The notes below the pieces were generated by a model. That model was not told the DNA's origin. It saw only the letters and a list, made by a program, of their open reading frames with translations, and searched no databases. The translations under genes were made by a program, and so were the position numbers. Positions 51,565 through 60,605 of a stretch of DNA of 64,000 bases are shown here, piece by piece; the stretch's first letter is position 1; each line of letters starts with the position of its first letter. Origin of the DNA: Actinobacillus indolicus (GTDB lineage: Bacteria > Pseudomonadota > Gammaproteobacteria > Enterobacterales > Pasteurellaceae); assembly GCF_004519515.1 (NCBI RefSeq), contig NZ_CP038145.1, forward strand, positions 1,322,001 through 1,386,000, read 5' to 3'.

Positions 51565-51587
51565 ATTTATATTAAGAGGAACAAACA

Positions 51588-52517
51588 ATGTCTAAATTTG
51601 CAATGGTATTCCCAGGACAAGGCTCACAAGCGGTTGGTATGCTTGCTGATCTTGCACCTGTTTACCCTGTGGTAGAACAAACTTTCAAACAAGCAAGCGA
51701 TGTGCTTGGTTATGATTTATGGGATTTAGTCCAAAACGGCACAGCAGAAGATTTGGGTAAAACTGAACGCACCCAACCTGCGTTATTGGCGGCTTCTGTT
51801 GCGTTATACCGTATTTGGCAAGAAAAATTCCCTGAGCAAAAACCTGCGGTAATGGCAGGACACAGCTTGGGTGAATATTCGGCGTTGGTTTGTGCTGGCG
51901 TGTTGGATTTCCAAGATGCGATTAAATTAGTGGAATTGCGTGGCCAAGCGATGCAAAGTGCTGTGCCAGCAGGTACAGGGGCGATGTTTGCGATTATCGG
52001 TTTAGATAATGAAGCGATTATCAAAGCGTGCGAACAAGCAGCAAGTGAAGTGGGCGAAGTGGTTTCTGCGGTAAACTTTAACTCACCAGGTCAAGTGGTT
52101 ATTGCCGGCACGAAAGCGGCAGCGGAGCGTGCAGGCGAATTATGTAAAGAAGCAGGAGCAAAACGTGCGTTACCATTGGCGGTGAGCGTGCCTTCACACT
52201 GTGCATTAATGAGGCCAGCAGCAGAAAAATTAGCTGTAGCATTGCAAAATATTTCATTAAACGCACCGCTTGTTCCTGTGATTAACAATGTAGATGTAGC
52301 CGTTGAAACCGATGCGAATAAGATCCGTGATGCGTTAGTTCGTCAGCTTTACAGCCCTGTGCGCTGGACAGAAACGGTCGAAAAAATGGCACAAGAGGGT
52401 GTAACAACCTTATATGAAATTGGTCCGAATAAAGTCTTAACAGGCTTGGCGAGCCGTATTGTGAAAGAGTTATCGGCAAAAGCGGTGAATGATGTCGCAT
52501 CGTTTGATGCAATTTAA
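51588..52517 (+). CDS. fabD: Malonyl-CoA:ACP transacylase
   Basis: A 309-residue FabD that loads malonyl groups onto ACP. The active serine is Ser93 in AGHSLGEYSALV, and the N terminus is FAMVFPGQGSQAVGM. It provides malonyl-ACP for both fatty acid and, probably, polyene synthesis, since the pigment cluster has no malonyltransferase of its own. A REP-like pair separates it from fabG. Confidence 0.97.
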   Translation: MSKFAMVFPGQGSQAVGMLADLAPVYPVVEQTFKQASDVLGYDLWDLVQNGTAEDLGKTERTQPALLAASVALYRIWQEKFPEQKPAVMAGHSLGEYSALVCAGVLDFQDAIKLVELRGQAMQSAVPAGTGAMFAIIGLDNEAIIKACEQAASEVGEVVSAVNFNSPGQVVIAGTKAAAERAGELCKEAGAKRALPLAVSVPSHCALMRPAAEKLAVALQNISLNAPLVPVINNVDVAVETDANKIRDALVRQLYSPVRWTETVEKMAQEGVTTLYEIGPNKVLTGLASRIVKELSAKAVNDVASFDAI

Positions 52518-52519
52518 TC

Positions 52520-52585
52520 GTAGGTCGGGCATTTATGCCCGACAATCATCAATAAATAAACATTGGGCATAAATGCCCGACCTAC
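52520..52585. repeat. REP-like palindromic pair between fabD and fabG
   Basis: GTAGGTCGGGCATTTATGCC + CGAC and its inverse GTCGGGCATAAATGCCCAATG on the other strand, between GTAG and CTAC ends, 66 bp. It has the same design as the elements of the pigment cluster and shows that the family is spread over core DNA too. Confidence 0.8.
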
Positions 52586-52599
52586 AAAGGGAAAAATAT

Positions 52600-53325
52600 A
52601 TGCAAAACAAAATCGCATTAGTCACAGGGGCAACTCGTGGAATTGGGCGTGCAATCGCTGAAGAATTAGTATCTAAAGGTGCATTTGTGATTGGCACGGC
52701 AACATCAGAAAAAGGGGCTGAGGCAATCTCAGCTTACTTAGGCGACAAAGGCAAAGGCTTAGTGTTAAACGTGGCTGATGCTGAATCTATTGAGCAAGTA
52801 CTTGCGCAAATCAAAGAACAGTTTGGCGACATTGATATTCTCGTTAATAACGCAGGGATTACCCGTGACGGTTTATTAATGCGTATGAAAGAAGATGATT
52901 GGTTCGATATTATTCAAACCAACTTAACCTCAATTTACCGTTTATCTAAAGCTGTATTGCGCCCGATGATGAAAAAAGGCGGTCGTATTATTTCTATTGG
53001 TTCGGTGGTCGGCTCAATGGGTAATCCAGGTCAAACCAACTACTGTGCGGCAAAAGCGGGTCTTGTCGGTTTTTCTAAATCACTAGCGAAAGAAGTGGCT
53101 TCTCGTGGCGTAACTGTAAACGTGGTTGCTCCAGGTTTTATCGCAACGGATATGACGGACGAACTTACCGAAGATCAAAAAAATGTGATCTTAAGCCAAA
53201 TTCCAGCAGGTAAACTTGGCTCACCACAAGACATCGCAAAAGCGGTGGCATTCTTAGCTTCTGATGATGCGGCATATATCAACGGCGAAACCATCCATGT
53301 CAACGGTGGTTTATACATGAATTAA
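52600..53325 (+). CDS. fabG: 3-oxoacyl-ACP reductase
   Basis: A 241-residue FabG. NADPH motif TGATRGIGRA, NNAG in LVNNAGITRDGLLMRMKEDDW, catalytic Ser/Tyr/Lys in SIGSVVGSMGNPGQTNYCAAKAG. The ATG at 52600 is chosen because the longer reading runs through the REP-like pair. In many relatives acpP follows; here brnQ does. Confidence 0.97.
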   Translation: MQNKIALVTGATRGIGRAIAEELVSKGAFVIGTATSEKGAEAISAYLGDKGKGLVLNVADAESIEQVLAQIKEQFGDIDILVNNAGITRDGLLMRMKEDDWFDIIQTNLTSIYRLSKAVLRPMMKKGGRIISIGSVVGSMGNPGQTNYCAAKAGLVGFSKSLAKEVASRGVTVNVVAPGFIATDMTDELTEDQKNVILSQIPAGKLGSPQDIAKAVAFLASDDAAYINGETIHVNGGLYMN

Positions 53326-53439
53326 CCGCAACAAGCGGTCTGTTTTTAGCCGAATTTTACAGATTGTGGGATTCGGTTTTTTCTTTTTTAGTTATTTTTA
53401 TTTTTTTGGATAGTGTTCTTATTTGAGAGGAGGTCATTG

Positions 53440-54726
53440 ATGAACAAAAATACCTTTGTGGTTGGCTTTATGCTTTTTGCTGTCTTTTTTGGTGCGGGGA
53501 ATTTAATTTTCCCTCCAAAACTAGGCTTTGATAGCGGAGCAGATTTCTGGACTGCCATTCTAGGGTTTACATTGACAGGGGTTGGATTGCCATTAATTTC
53601 TACCATTGTGGCATCTTATTATGAAGGGGGGTATAAAAAAGCGTTAGAACATATTAGCCCGATTATTTCGTTGTTACTTCTTTCAGCGATTTATTTAACC
53701 ATTGGACCGTTCTTTGCCATTCCTCGTACGGGGGCAACGGCTTATGATATGGTGGTTGTACCATTCTTAGGTGAGCCGAGTTCGACTTCGCTCTTTATTT
53801 TTACCTCCCTCTATTTTGGATTAGCGCTTTGGTTAAGCTTAAACCCAACCAAAATGGTTGACCGAATCGGTGCAATTCTTACTCCTGCGTTATTAATTAC
53901 TATCATTGCGTTGGTGATTAGAGCACTCATGTTATTTTCAGGGGTAGAAAATGCAGAAGTGAGCTTTTTAGAAATGCCATTTTTTACAGGGTTTTTAGAA
54001 GGCTATCAAACGATGGATGCGCTCGCTGCTTTTGCGTTTTCCGTATTGGTGATTAATGCAATTAAAGCGAAAAGCGATAAAGAGGCAGAAGTATCTTTGG
54101 TTAAACAGACGACTTATGCTGCATTAATCGCTGCAATCTCTTTAGCGGTCATTTATATTTCAATCGGTTGGATTGGCTATAAAATCCCATTAAGTGCAGA
54201 AAATGCTACGGCTATTGTGACGAAAGGCCAACATTTAGGAACTTTCATTTTAAATGAAACAACAACACAGGCATTTGGTGAGTTAGGAAGAACGGTGCTA
54301 GGGATCATCGTTACCCTTGCTTGTTTAACGACCGCAGTTGGATTAATTGTATCCACATCGGCTTATTTTAATAGCGTTTTCCCAAAAATCTCTTATAAAG
54401 TCTATGCGGTTATTTTCACATTAATTGGTTTTGGTTTAGCCAACCAAGGTTTAAATGCGGTAATCAGTAAAGCCGTACCTGTGTTATTGGTACTTTACCC
54501 GATTGCAATGACGGCATTGATCGTGTTATTGATTAACCTCTTTATGCCACTGCCTGTGTTAGCGCAACGTTTGGCGATTATTTTAGTCACGATTGTTGCG
54601 ATTATGTCTGTGGCGGGTTTAGCGTTTATGAATCATCTTCCACTTAAAGCCTATTCAATGGAATGGTTGCCTTTTGCTTTTATTGGCTGTTTCATTGGTT
54701 ATCTTTTTGCAAAAAAACAGGCGTAA
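53440..54726 (+). CDS. brnQ: Branched-chain amino acid:cation symporter BrnQ
   Basis: A 428-residue LIVCS-family symporter with about twelve membrane helices. It starts MNKNTFVVGFMLFAVFFGAGNLIFPP, the family signature. It imports leucine, isoleucine and valine with sodium or protons. The ATG at 53440 follows a strong GAGGAGGT site. It is followed by a hairpin and mutM. Confidence 0.94.
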   Translation: MNKNTFVVGFMLFAVFFGAGNLIFPPKLGFDSGADFWTAILGFTLTGVGLPLISTIVASYYEGGYKKALEHISPIISLLLLSAIYLTIGPFFAIPRTGATAYDMVVVPFLGEPSSTSLFIFTSLYFGLALWLSLNPTKMVDRIGAILTPALLITIIALVIRALMLFSGVENAEVSFLEMPFFTGFLEGYQTMDALAAFAFSVLVINAIKAKSDKEAEVSLVKQTTYAALIAAISLAVIYISIGWIGYKIPLSAENATAIVTKGQHLGTFILNETTTQAFGELGRTVLGIIVTLACLTTAVGLIVSTSAYFNSVFPKISYKVYAVIFTLIGFGLANQGLNAVISKAVPVLLVLYPIAMTALIVLLINLFMPLPVLAQRLAIILVTIVAIMSVAGLAFMNHLPLKAYSMEWLPFAFIGCFIGYLFAKKQA

Positions 54727-54744
54727 CTGACCGCTTGTAGTATG

Positions 54745-54772
54745 GGCGTGAGCGAGTAGTTCACGCCTATTT
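54745..54772 (+). terminator. Weak terminator after brnQ
   Basis: GGCGTGA and TCACGCC form a 7-bp stem followed by TATTTTG, 18 bp past the stop and just before mutM. Confidence 0.5.
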
Positions 54773-54794
54773 TGTGACTTTTTAAGGATGTATC

Positions 54795-55619
54795 ATGCCA
54801 GAATTACCCGAAGTCGAAACAAGTGTGAGAGGTATCTCACCTTACCTTGTAAGGCAGAAGATTAAAGAGATTGTTGTTCGTCAGCTGAAATTACGTTGGG
54901 CGGTGAGTTCAGAGCTTTCTACTATGCAAGGGGCGACGATAATTGAGATTTACCGCCGTGCTAAGTATTTAATTATTCAGACGGATAAGGGTGATATTTT
55001 AGTTCATTTAGGCATGTCTGGATCGTTGGGTATTTTATCAGTCAAAGAGAATAAAGAGATAGGCAAACATGACCATGTGGATTTGGTGACTGAAAATGGC
55101 GTGATTTTGCGTTATAACGACCCAAGAAAATTTGGCGCATGGATCTGGGCGGAGAAAGCGGAACGATGTGAGTTGTTAGTAAACTTAGGGCCAGAACCTC
55201 TTTCTGATGCGTTTACAAGCGGGTACTTATGGGAAAAAAGTCGCAATAAAACCGTCGCAGTTAAAAACTTTATTATGAATAATGCGATTGTCGTTGGGGT
55301 AGGAAATATTTATGCCTGTGAATCGTTATTTATGGCGGGAATTCATCCAGAGTTAGCTGCGCAAAACTTGACGTCAAAACAGTGTGAGCGTTTAGTTTCT
55401 GTGATAAAAGATGTTTTAGCGAAAGCGATTATTCAAGGTGGAACAACCCTGAAGGATTTTATTCAGCCAGATGGTAAACCAGGCTATTTTGCTCAGGTGT
55501 TGCAAGTTTATGGACGAAAAGGTGAGGAGTGCAATGATTGTGGCTCGCTCATTGAGGCGAAAGTGATCGGCCAGCGTAATACTTATTTTTGTCCTAAATG
55601 CCAACAACTTCCTAAGTAA
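54795..55619 (+). CDS. mutM: Formamidopyrimidine-DNA glycosylase
   Basis: A 274-residue MutM/Fpg that removes 8-oxoguanine. The N terminus PELPEVETSVRG has the catalytic Pro, HLGMSGSLGI and GVGNIYACESLF are conserved, and the C-terminal zinc finger CNDCGSLI ... CPKCQ is present. Confidence 0.97.
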   Translation: MPELPEVETSVRGISPYLVRQKIKEIVVRQLKLRWAVSSELSTMQGATIIEIYRRAKYLIIQTDKGDILVHLGMSGSLGILSVKENKEIGKHDHVDLVTENGVILRYNDPRKFGAWIWAEKAERCELLVNLGPEPLSDAFTSGYLWEKSRNKTVAVKNFIMNNAIVVGVGNIYACESLFMAGIHPELAAQNLTSKQCERLVSVIKDVLAKAIIQGGTTLKDFIQPDGKPGYFAQVLQVYGRKGEECNDCGSLIEAKVIGQRNTYFCPKCQQLPK

Positions 55620-55698
55620 CCATTTCAATTTTCGATAAGGGCTGGATGTCCTTATCGCTATTCAGATTTATTTTTCCTCAATTTCCATCTTTACATTT

Positions 55699-55716
55699 CT
55701 GTCATCAAACTGTCAT
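55699..55716 (+). promoter_or_regulatory. Pho box of the pst operon
   Basis: CTGTCATCAAACTGTCAT: two exact CTGTCAT repeats spaced 11 bp start to start, the PhoB-binding consensus. It lies 57 bp upstream of pstS. A TAAACT -10-like box follows at about 55726. Control by phosphate starvation through PhoB is thus very likely. Confidence 0.88.
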
Positions 55717-55772
55717 ATTTTTTTCCTAAACTGCTCGCCGTAGTAAACAGACTACACAAATAGGAGAAATCT

Positions 55773-56816
55773 ATGTTAGTTAAATCATTAAAGCAGTTTA
55801 TGGTATTTGCCATTGCATTAGGTGCAACTTCTTTAAGTGCAAACGCACAAACGATTACAGGTGCAGGTGCTTCTTTCCCTTATCCAATTTATGCGAAATG
55901 GGCATCGCTATATGAAAAAGAAACAGGCAATAAAGTCAATTATCAATCTATCGGTTCAGGTGGTGGTCAGCAACAAATTATTGCAAAGACCATCGATTTC
56001 GGTGCTTCTGATGACCCAATGAAAGCAGAGCAACTTGAACAAAATAAACTTCTCCAATTCCCTGCCATTATCGGTGGCACTGTTCCCGTCATTAATATTC
56101 CAGAAATTCAAGCCGGTCAATTAAAACTATCAGGTGAGGTCTTAGCCAATATTTTCTTAGGGCAAATCAAAAAATGGAATGATCCTGTAATCGTAGCGCT
56201 AAATGCAAATTTACCGCTACCAGATAAAACGATCATTGTAGTTCACCGTTCTGATGGTTCAGGTACCACATTTGGCTGGACAAATTATCTCTCTAAAGTT
56301 TCACCAACTTGGAAAGAAAAAGTGGGCGAAGGTAAGTCTGTGAAATGGCCTACAGGTCAAGGTGGTAAAGGTAATGAAGGTGTTTCTGCGTATGTAAAAC
56401 AGTTAAAACACTCAATTGGTTATGTTGAATATGCCTATGCCAAACAGAATAACCTTGTTTGGGCTTCATTACAAAATAAAGCAGGAGAGTTTGTTCAACC
56501 ATCAAAAGAGAGCTTTATGTCTGCCGCAGCAAATGCGAAATGGAATGAAAAACCAGGTATGGGCGTAGTACTTACCAATGAAGATGGTAAAGATTCATGG
56601 CCTGTGACTGCTGCAAGTTTTATCTTAATGCACAAAGTTGCTGATAATGTAGAGGCAACTAAAGGCGTGTTCCAGTTCTTTGATTGGGCATTTAGTAAAG
56701 GGCAAGATGCTGCTTCTGAGTTAGATTATGTACCACTCCCAGCTGAAGTTGTAAGCCAAATCAAAGCGCAATGGGCAAGCGAAGTCAAAGATAAAGACGG
56801 TAAAGCAATCCAGTAA
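55773..56816 (+). CDS. pstS: Phosphate-binding protein PstS
   Basis: A 347-residue periplasmic phosphate-binding protein. The signal peptide ends SANA, followed by ITGAGASFPYPIYAKWA, GSGGGQQQIIAKTIDFGASDDPM and the phosphate-site run HRSDGSGTTFGWTNYLS. It is the first gene of pstSCAB, under a Pho box. A hairpin lies between it and pstC. Confidence 0.97.
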   Translation: MLVKSLKQFMVFAIALGATSLSANAQTITGAGASFPYPIYAKWASLYEKETGNKVNYQSIGSGGGQQQIIAKTIDFGASDDPMKAEQLEQNKLLQFPAIIGGTVPVINIPEIQAGQLKLSGEVLANIFLGQIKKWNDPVIVALNANLPLPDKTIIVVHRSDGSGTTFGWTNYLSKVSPTWKEKVGEGKSVKWPTGQGGKGNEGVSAYVKQLKHSIGYVEYAYAKQNNLVWASLQNKAGEFVQPSKESFMSAAANAKWNEKPGMGVVLTNEDGKDSWPVTAASFILMHKVADNVEATKGVFQFFDWAFSKGQDAASELDYVPLPAEVVSQIKAQWASEVKDKDGKAIQ

Positions 56817-56829
56817 CAAGCGGTAAGAT

Positions 56830-56856
56830 GAGAGGGAAAATTTGCAATTCCCTCTC
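56830..56856 (+). terminator. Hairpin between pstS and pstC
   Basis: GAGAGGGAA and TTCCCTCTC form a 9-bp stem with a 9-nt loop in the 94-bp pstS-pstC gap, right after a USS. It probably lowers read-through or protects the pstS message, so that PstS is made in excess. Confidence 0.55.
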
Positions 56857-56910
56857 TGTCGAAAATCCTGTTGTTTATATGTCAAGGATTGAATAAAAGA
56901 AGATAAAAAT

Positions 56911-57861
56911 ATGCATAAAGTAGATAAAAAATGTTTGAATCACCCGTTTCTTGAAACGCTATTTAAAAACACAACTCGTTTTTTTGCAGTAGGCGTTTTT
57001 TTAGCGTTATCAGCTATTTTAGTCTCATTGATTGTGGGCAGTTGGGATTCAATTAAACAGTTTGGCCTTCAATTCTTATGGACGAATGATTGGGATCCTG
57101 TGCAAGAAAATTATGGTGCTATTGTGCCAATTATTGGTACTTTGATTTCCTCTTTTATCGCCCTATCTATTGCGGTACCTATTTCATTAGGCATTGCGGT
57201 TTTTCTATCAGAGCTAGCTCCTGAATGGTTAAGACGACCGGTTAGCCTTGCGATTGAATTACTGGCAGCCATTCCGTCGATTATTTATGGTATGTGGGGC
57301 TTGTTTGTCTTTGTACCATTATTCCAAGAGTTTGTTCAACCTCACTTAATTGAGTATCTTGGTGAATTGCCTTTTGTAGGAATGTTATTTGCAGGGGCAC
57401 CATTTGGTATTGGTTTATTTACCGCAGGTTTAGTGCTTGCCATTATGGTTATTCCGTTTATAGCTTCGGTCATGAGAGATATGTTCCAAGTGGTACCAGC
57501 GATGTTAAAAGAGTCTGCCTATGGCTTAGGGGGGACAACCTGGGAAGTGGTTTGGAAAGTTATTCTGCCTTATACCAAAGCGGGGGTGATCGGCAGTATT
57601 ATGCTAGGACTTGGACGTGCTTTAGGCGAAACCATGGCAGTGACCTTCGTCATTGGTAACGCTTTCCAATTACCTGAATCCATTTTCTCACCTTCTTCTT
57701 CAATTGCTTCTGCGATTGCAAATGAATTTAATGAGGCTGGTGGGTTACAAAAATCTGCCTTAATGGAATTAGGCTTAATTCTTTTCCTCATTACGACATT
57801 AGTTTTAGCTTGCTCGCGTTTATTGATTGCCCGTATGAGCAAACACGAAGGGAGAAAATAG
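56911..57861 (+). CDS. pstC: Phosphate ABC transporter permease PstC
   Basis: A 316-residue inner-membrane permease with six helices. IIGTLISSFIALSIAVPISLGIAVFLSELAP and the EAA-like loop ESAYGLGGTTWEVVWKVILPYTKAGVIGSIMLGLGRALGETMAV mark it as PstC. It pairs with PstA, which follows after 1 bp. Confidence 0.96.
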   Translation: MHKVDKKCLNHPFLETLFKNTTRFFAVGVFLALSAILVSLIVGSWDSIKQFGLQFLWTNDWDPVQENYGAIVPIIGTLISSFIALSIAVPISLGIAVFLSELAPEWLRRPVSLAIELLAAIPSIIYGMWGLFVFVPLFQEFVQPHLIEYLGELPFVGMLFAGAPFGIGLFTAGLVLAIMVIPFIASVMRDMFQVVPAMLKESAYGLGGTTWEVVWKVILPYTKAGVIGSIMLGLGRALGETMAVTFVIGNAFQLPESIFSPSSSIASAIANEFNEAGGLQKSALMELGLILFLITTLVLACSRLLIARMSKHEGRK

Positions 57862-57862
57862 T

Positions 57863-58717
57863 ATGTTAGCACGCTATCAAAATAGACGTTTTCATTGCCG
57901 AAAATTCAAAAATAAAATTATGCTCGGTTTATCTGGGTTGTCGGTTATTTTCGGTTTATTTTGGCTGTGTTGGATTATTCTGACATTAGTGACTAAAGGC
58001 ATTCCTTCCCTTTCTCTTAAGCTTTTTATGGCAGAAACGCCAGCTCCCAATGAACAGGGGGGATTGCTCAATGCCATTATTGGTTCAAGCTTGATGCTAT
58101 TGGTTGCCATGGCGATTGCAACACCTGTGAGTATCCTTGCGGGGACTTACCTTGCAGAGTATGGTCGCTATAGTAAATTGGCTTCCATGGTGCGTTTTTT
58201 AAATGATATTTTACTTTCAGCACCGTCAATCATCATCGGCTTATTTATTTACTCCATCTATGTTGCTCAAGTAAAACATTACTCAGGCTGGGCTGGTGGA
58301 TTAGCGTTAGCGATGATTGCAATTCCTGTGATTGTGCGTACCACAGACAGTATGTTAAGCCTTATACCAAATAACTTGCGTGAAGCTGCGATTGCATTAG
58401 GTTGTCCACAATGGCGTATGATTACGATGATTTGTTATCGTGCGGCAAAACCAGGTATTATCACAGGGGTATTACTTTCTGTAGCTCGTATTGCGGGTGA
58501 AACTGCACCATTGCTCTTCACCGCATTGTCTAACCAATTTACCTCATGGGATATGAACGGTCCGATGGCGAACTTACCGGTTGTAATTTATCAATATGCA
58601 GCAAGTCCATTCCAAGACTGGAATACATTAGCTTGGGCGGGTGCAACCTTAATTACGTTATTTGTCCTCGTACTCAACTTAATTACCCGTTTATATTTCC
58701 AACCAAAACAAAAATAA
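57863..58717 (+). CDS. pstA: Phosphate ABC transporter permease PstA
   Basis: A 284-residue permease with six helices. The EAA loop is NNLREAAIALGCPQWRMITMICYRAAKPGIITGVLLSVARIAGETAPL. It pairs with PstC in the high-affinity phosphate importer. The ATG at 57863 lies 1 bp after the pstC stop. Confidence 0.96.
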   Translation: MLARYQNRRFHCRKFKNKIMLGLSGLSVIFGLFWLCWIILTLVTKGIPSLSLKLFMAETPAPNEQGGLLNAIIGSSLMLLVAMAIATPVSILAGTYLAEYGRYSKLASMVRFLNDILLSAPSIIIGLFIYSIYVAQVKHYSGWAGGLALAMIAIPVIVRTTDSMLSLIPNNLREAAIALGCPQWRMITMICYRAAKPGIITGVLLSVARIAGETAPLLFTALSNQFTSWDMNGPMANLPVVIYQYAASPFQDWNTLAWAGATLITLFVLVLNLITRLYFQPKQK

Positions 58718-58727
58718 GGATAAAAGA

Positions 58728-59507
58728 ATGAATCATCCAGTTGTTCCAAAGAGTGAAACGAAGATCGAAATCAATAATTTAAATTTCTACTATGGCGATT
58801 TCCATGCGTTAAAGAACATTAATTTACGCATTGCAAAAAATAAAGTGACGGCCTTTATCGGCCCATCTGGTTGTGGTAAATCGACATTATTAAGAACCTT
58901 AAACCGCATGTTTGAACTTTATCCAGCACAACATGCGACAGGGGAAATCAACTTAGAGGGCGAGAATCTGCTCACCTCTCATACGGATATTTCGATTATT
59001 CGTGCAAAGGTCGGAATGGTGTTCCAAAAACCGACCCCTTTCCCAATGTCGATTTATGACAATATTGCGTTTGGTATTCGTCTATTTGAGAAATTAAGCA
59101 AGGCAGAAATGGATGAGCGTGTTGAATGGGCATTAACCAAAGCAGCATTATGGAATGAAGTGAAAAATAAATTGCATCAAAGTGGCGATAGCCTTTCTGG
59201 TGGTCAACAACAGCGTTTATGTATTGCCCGTGGGATTGCGGTAAAACCTGAGGTATTGTTACTTGACGAACCTTGTTCTGCACTTGACCCAATTTCAACA
59301 ATGAAAATTGAAGAATTGATCAGTGAGCTAAAACAAGACTATACTGTCGCTATTGTTACTCACAATATGCAGCAAGCTGCACGTTGTTCTGATTATACGG
59401 CTTATATGTACCTTGGCGAATTAATCGAATTTGATGAAACGAAAAAAATCTTCGATAAACCTAAAAATCAAAAAACCGAAGATTACATTAAAGGTCGAAT
59501 GGGCTAA
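58728..59507 (+). CDS. pstB: Phosphate ABC transporter ATPase PstB
   Basis: A 259-residue ABC ATPase. Walker A is GPSGCGKST, signature LSGGQQQRLCIARGIA, Walker B VLLLDEPCSALDPIS, H-loop VTHNM, and the PstB hallmark FQKPTPFPMSIYDNIAFG is present. It ends the pst genes; neither phoU nor phoBR follows within the window, where accessory DNA begins. Confidence 0.97.
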   Translation: MNHPVVPKSETKIEINNLNFYYGDFHALKNINLRIAKNKVTAFIGPSGCGKSTLLRTLNRMFELYPAQHATGEINLEGENLLTSHTDISIIRAKVGMVFQKPTPFPMSIYDNIAFGIRLFEKLSKAEMDERVEWALTKAALWNEVKNKLHQSGDSLSGGQQQRLCIARGIAVKPEVLLLDEPCSALDPISTMKIEELISELKQDYTVAIVTHNMQQAARCSDYTAYMYLGELIEFDETKKIFDKPKNQKTEDYIKGRMG

Positions 59508-59592
59508 CAGGGACAAACAAGCGGTGAGATTTCATCTGTTTTTTGCGGTATTATGTAGCAGTTGCACAAAGATTTCATCCGCTTGATAAATT

Positions 59593-59632
59593 AAAATCCT
59601 GATAAATCATTCTACTTTATCAGGATTTTTTT
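59593..59632 (+). terminator. Strong terminator abutting the next start codon
   Basis: AAAATCCTGATAAA and TTTATCAGGATTTT form a 14-bp stem with a 9-nt loop and a T7 run that ends right at the ATG of the next gene (59633). The arm holds CAGGA, the only ribosome site of that gene. It may end the pst transcript and also hide the ribosome site. Confidence 0.85.
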
Positions 59633-60178
59633 ATGAGTAAAGCAAAAGAAAAACGCAGAGCCATGTGTTATGACTATCTCAGCGATGAGATAGAAGCCCT
59701 TAATCGTCAAAATGTAGAACTTAAAACCCAATTATCTGAAAACAAGAAGATAATCTACGCCCTAAAACAGACCATTGTTTACCTAGAATCAAAACAAAAC
59801 TGGTTTGGCTCAGAAAGTCCTACGGTTGATATTTTGTATGAAAACATTATGTACCCTTTCAAACGCAATTATATGCAGTTATTAGGGGAAGTGCTAAGGG
59901 AAAATCAAACACGGTGGCTGACGATAGATTTCATTTTAGATAAGATGTTAGAAAAGGATGGGGTAAAAGTAAGGCTTGATTTTCCACATCATAGCTTTCA
60001 CACCAGTTTATACTATGCTTTACGCAAATTACATCAACGGGGATTAGTTTTTCGTGAAGGGGATAACGATGTGCCCGAATCGGTATTAAATCAACTTGTG
60101 GAAGATGATTGGAGGAAAACAAACGAGTCTCGTTGGTTAATCAATATGGGGGCGTATAAAGTTACGATGGACGCTTAA
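59633..60178 (+). CDS. Uncharacterised coiled-coil / winged-helix-like protein
   Basis: A 181-residue protein I do not recognise. Residues 15-55 (YLSDEIEALNRQNVELKTQLSENKKIIYALKQTIVYLES) look like a coiled coil. Residues 80-140 (LLGEVLRENQTRWLTIDFILDKMLEKDG ... FHTSLYYALRKLHQRGLVFRE) have a winged-helix pattern. It shares this design with the convergent gene at 60162, with which it overlaps by 17 bp at the 3' ends. The pair sits next to an IS1595-family transposase and may belong to the same mobile unit. Confidence 0.5.
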   Translation: MSKAKEKRRAMCYDYLSDEIEALNRQNVELKTQLSENKKIIYALKQTIVYLESKQNWFGSESPTVDILYENIMYPFKRNYMQLLGEVLRENQTRWLTIDFILDKMLEKDGVKVRLDFPHHSFHTSLYYALRKLHQRGLVFREGDNDVPESVLNQLVEDDWRKTNESRWLINMGAYKVTMDA

Positions 60179-60605
60179 ACTTCCAACGGACATGAATTGT
60201 TGTGCGTTGCTCTCGCTCTACCATACCTTTTTCTAACCAATGCTTTAATGCGCCTCGTACCGATACAGTATGCCCTTCCGTGAAAGCCGATTCAGGTTGG
60301 TTATCGGCTTTTAATAGCAGAAAGGTAAGTTCAGTCACACCAAAATAACGATTTGGCTCGGCTTTTAGTATGCTGAGCAAGGTTGTCCGCAGTTTGAGCT
60401 TAAAACGAGGTTTATATGTGCGATAACAGTATAAGGGCGTATTATGTTCTTCCAAACGGGATTTGGCTTGCATAATGTCAATGGCTTGATGAAGTGTTGC
60501 AATCTTTTCATCCACCAAGACTAAGTGTTGTAATACTTGTTTTCGTTCTCGTTGTAACTCGGTCAGTTTTTTCTCAATTTGGTTTAAATACACTTGTTTT
60601 GCCAT
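60162..60605 (-). CDS. Coiled-coil / winged-helix-like protein coupled to the IS1595 transposase
   Basis: A 147-residue protein of unknown function. Residues 5-50 (LNQIEKKLTELQRERKQVLQHLVLVDEKIATLHQAIDIM) are a likely coiled coil. Residues 70-140 (LRTTLLSILKAEPNRYFGVTELTFLLLKAD ... VSVRGALKHWLEKGMVEREQRTTIHVRWKFKR) look like a winged helix. Its ATG overlaps the transposase stop (TAATG), so the two are translationally coupled. It is probably an accessory gene of the element. Confidence 0.55.
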   Translation of the reverse strand: MAKQVYLNQIEKKLTELQRERKQVLQHLVLVDEKIATLHQAIDIMQAKSRLEEHNTPLYCYRTYKPRFKLKLRTTLLSILKAEPNRYFGVTELTFLLLKADNQPESAFTEGHTVSVRGALKHWLEKGMVEREQRTTIHVRWKFKRPS

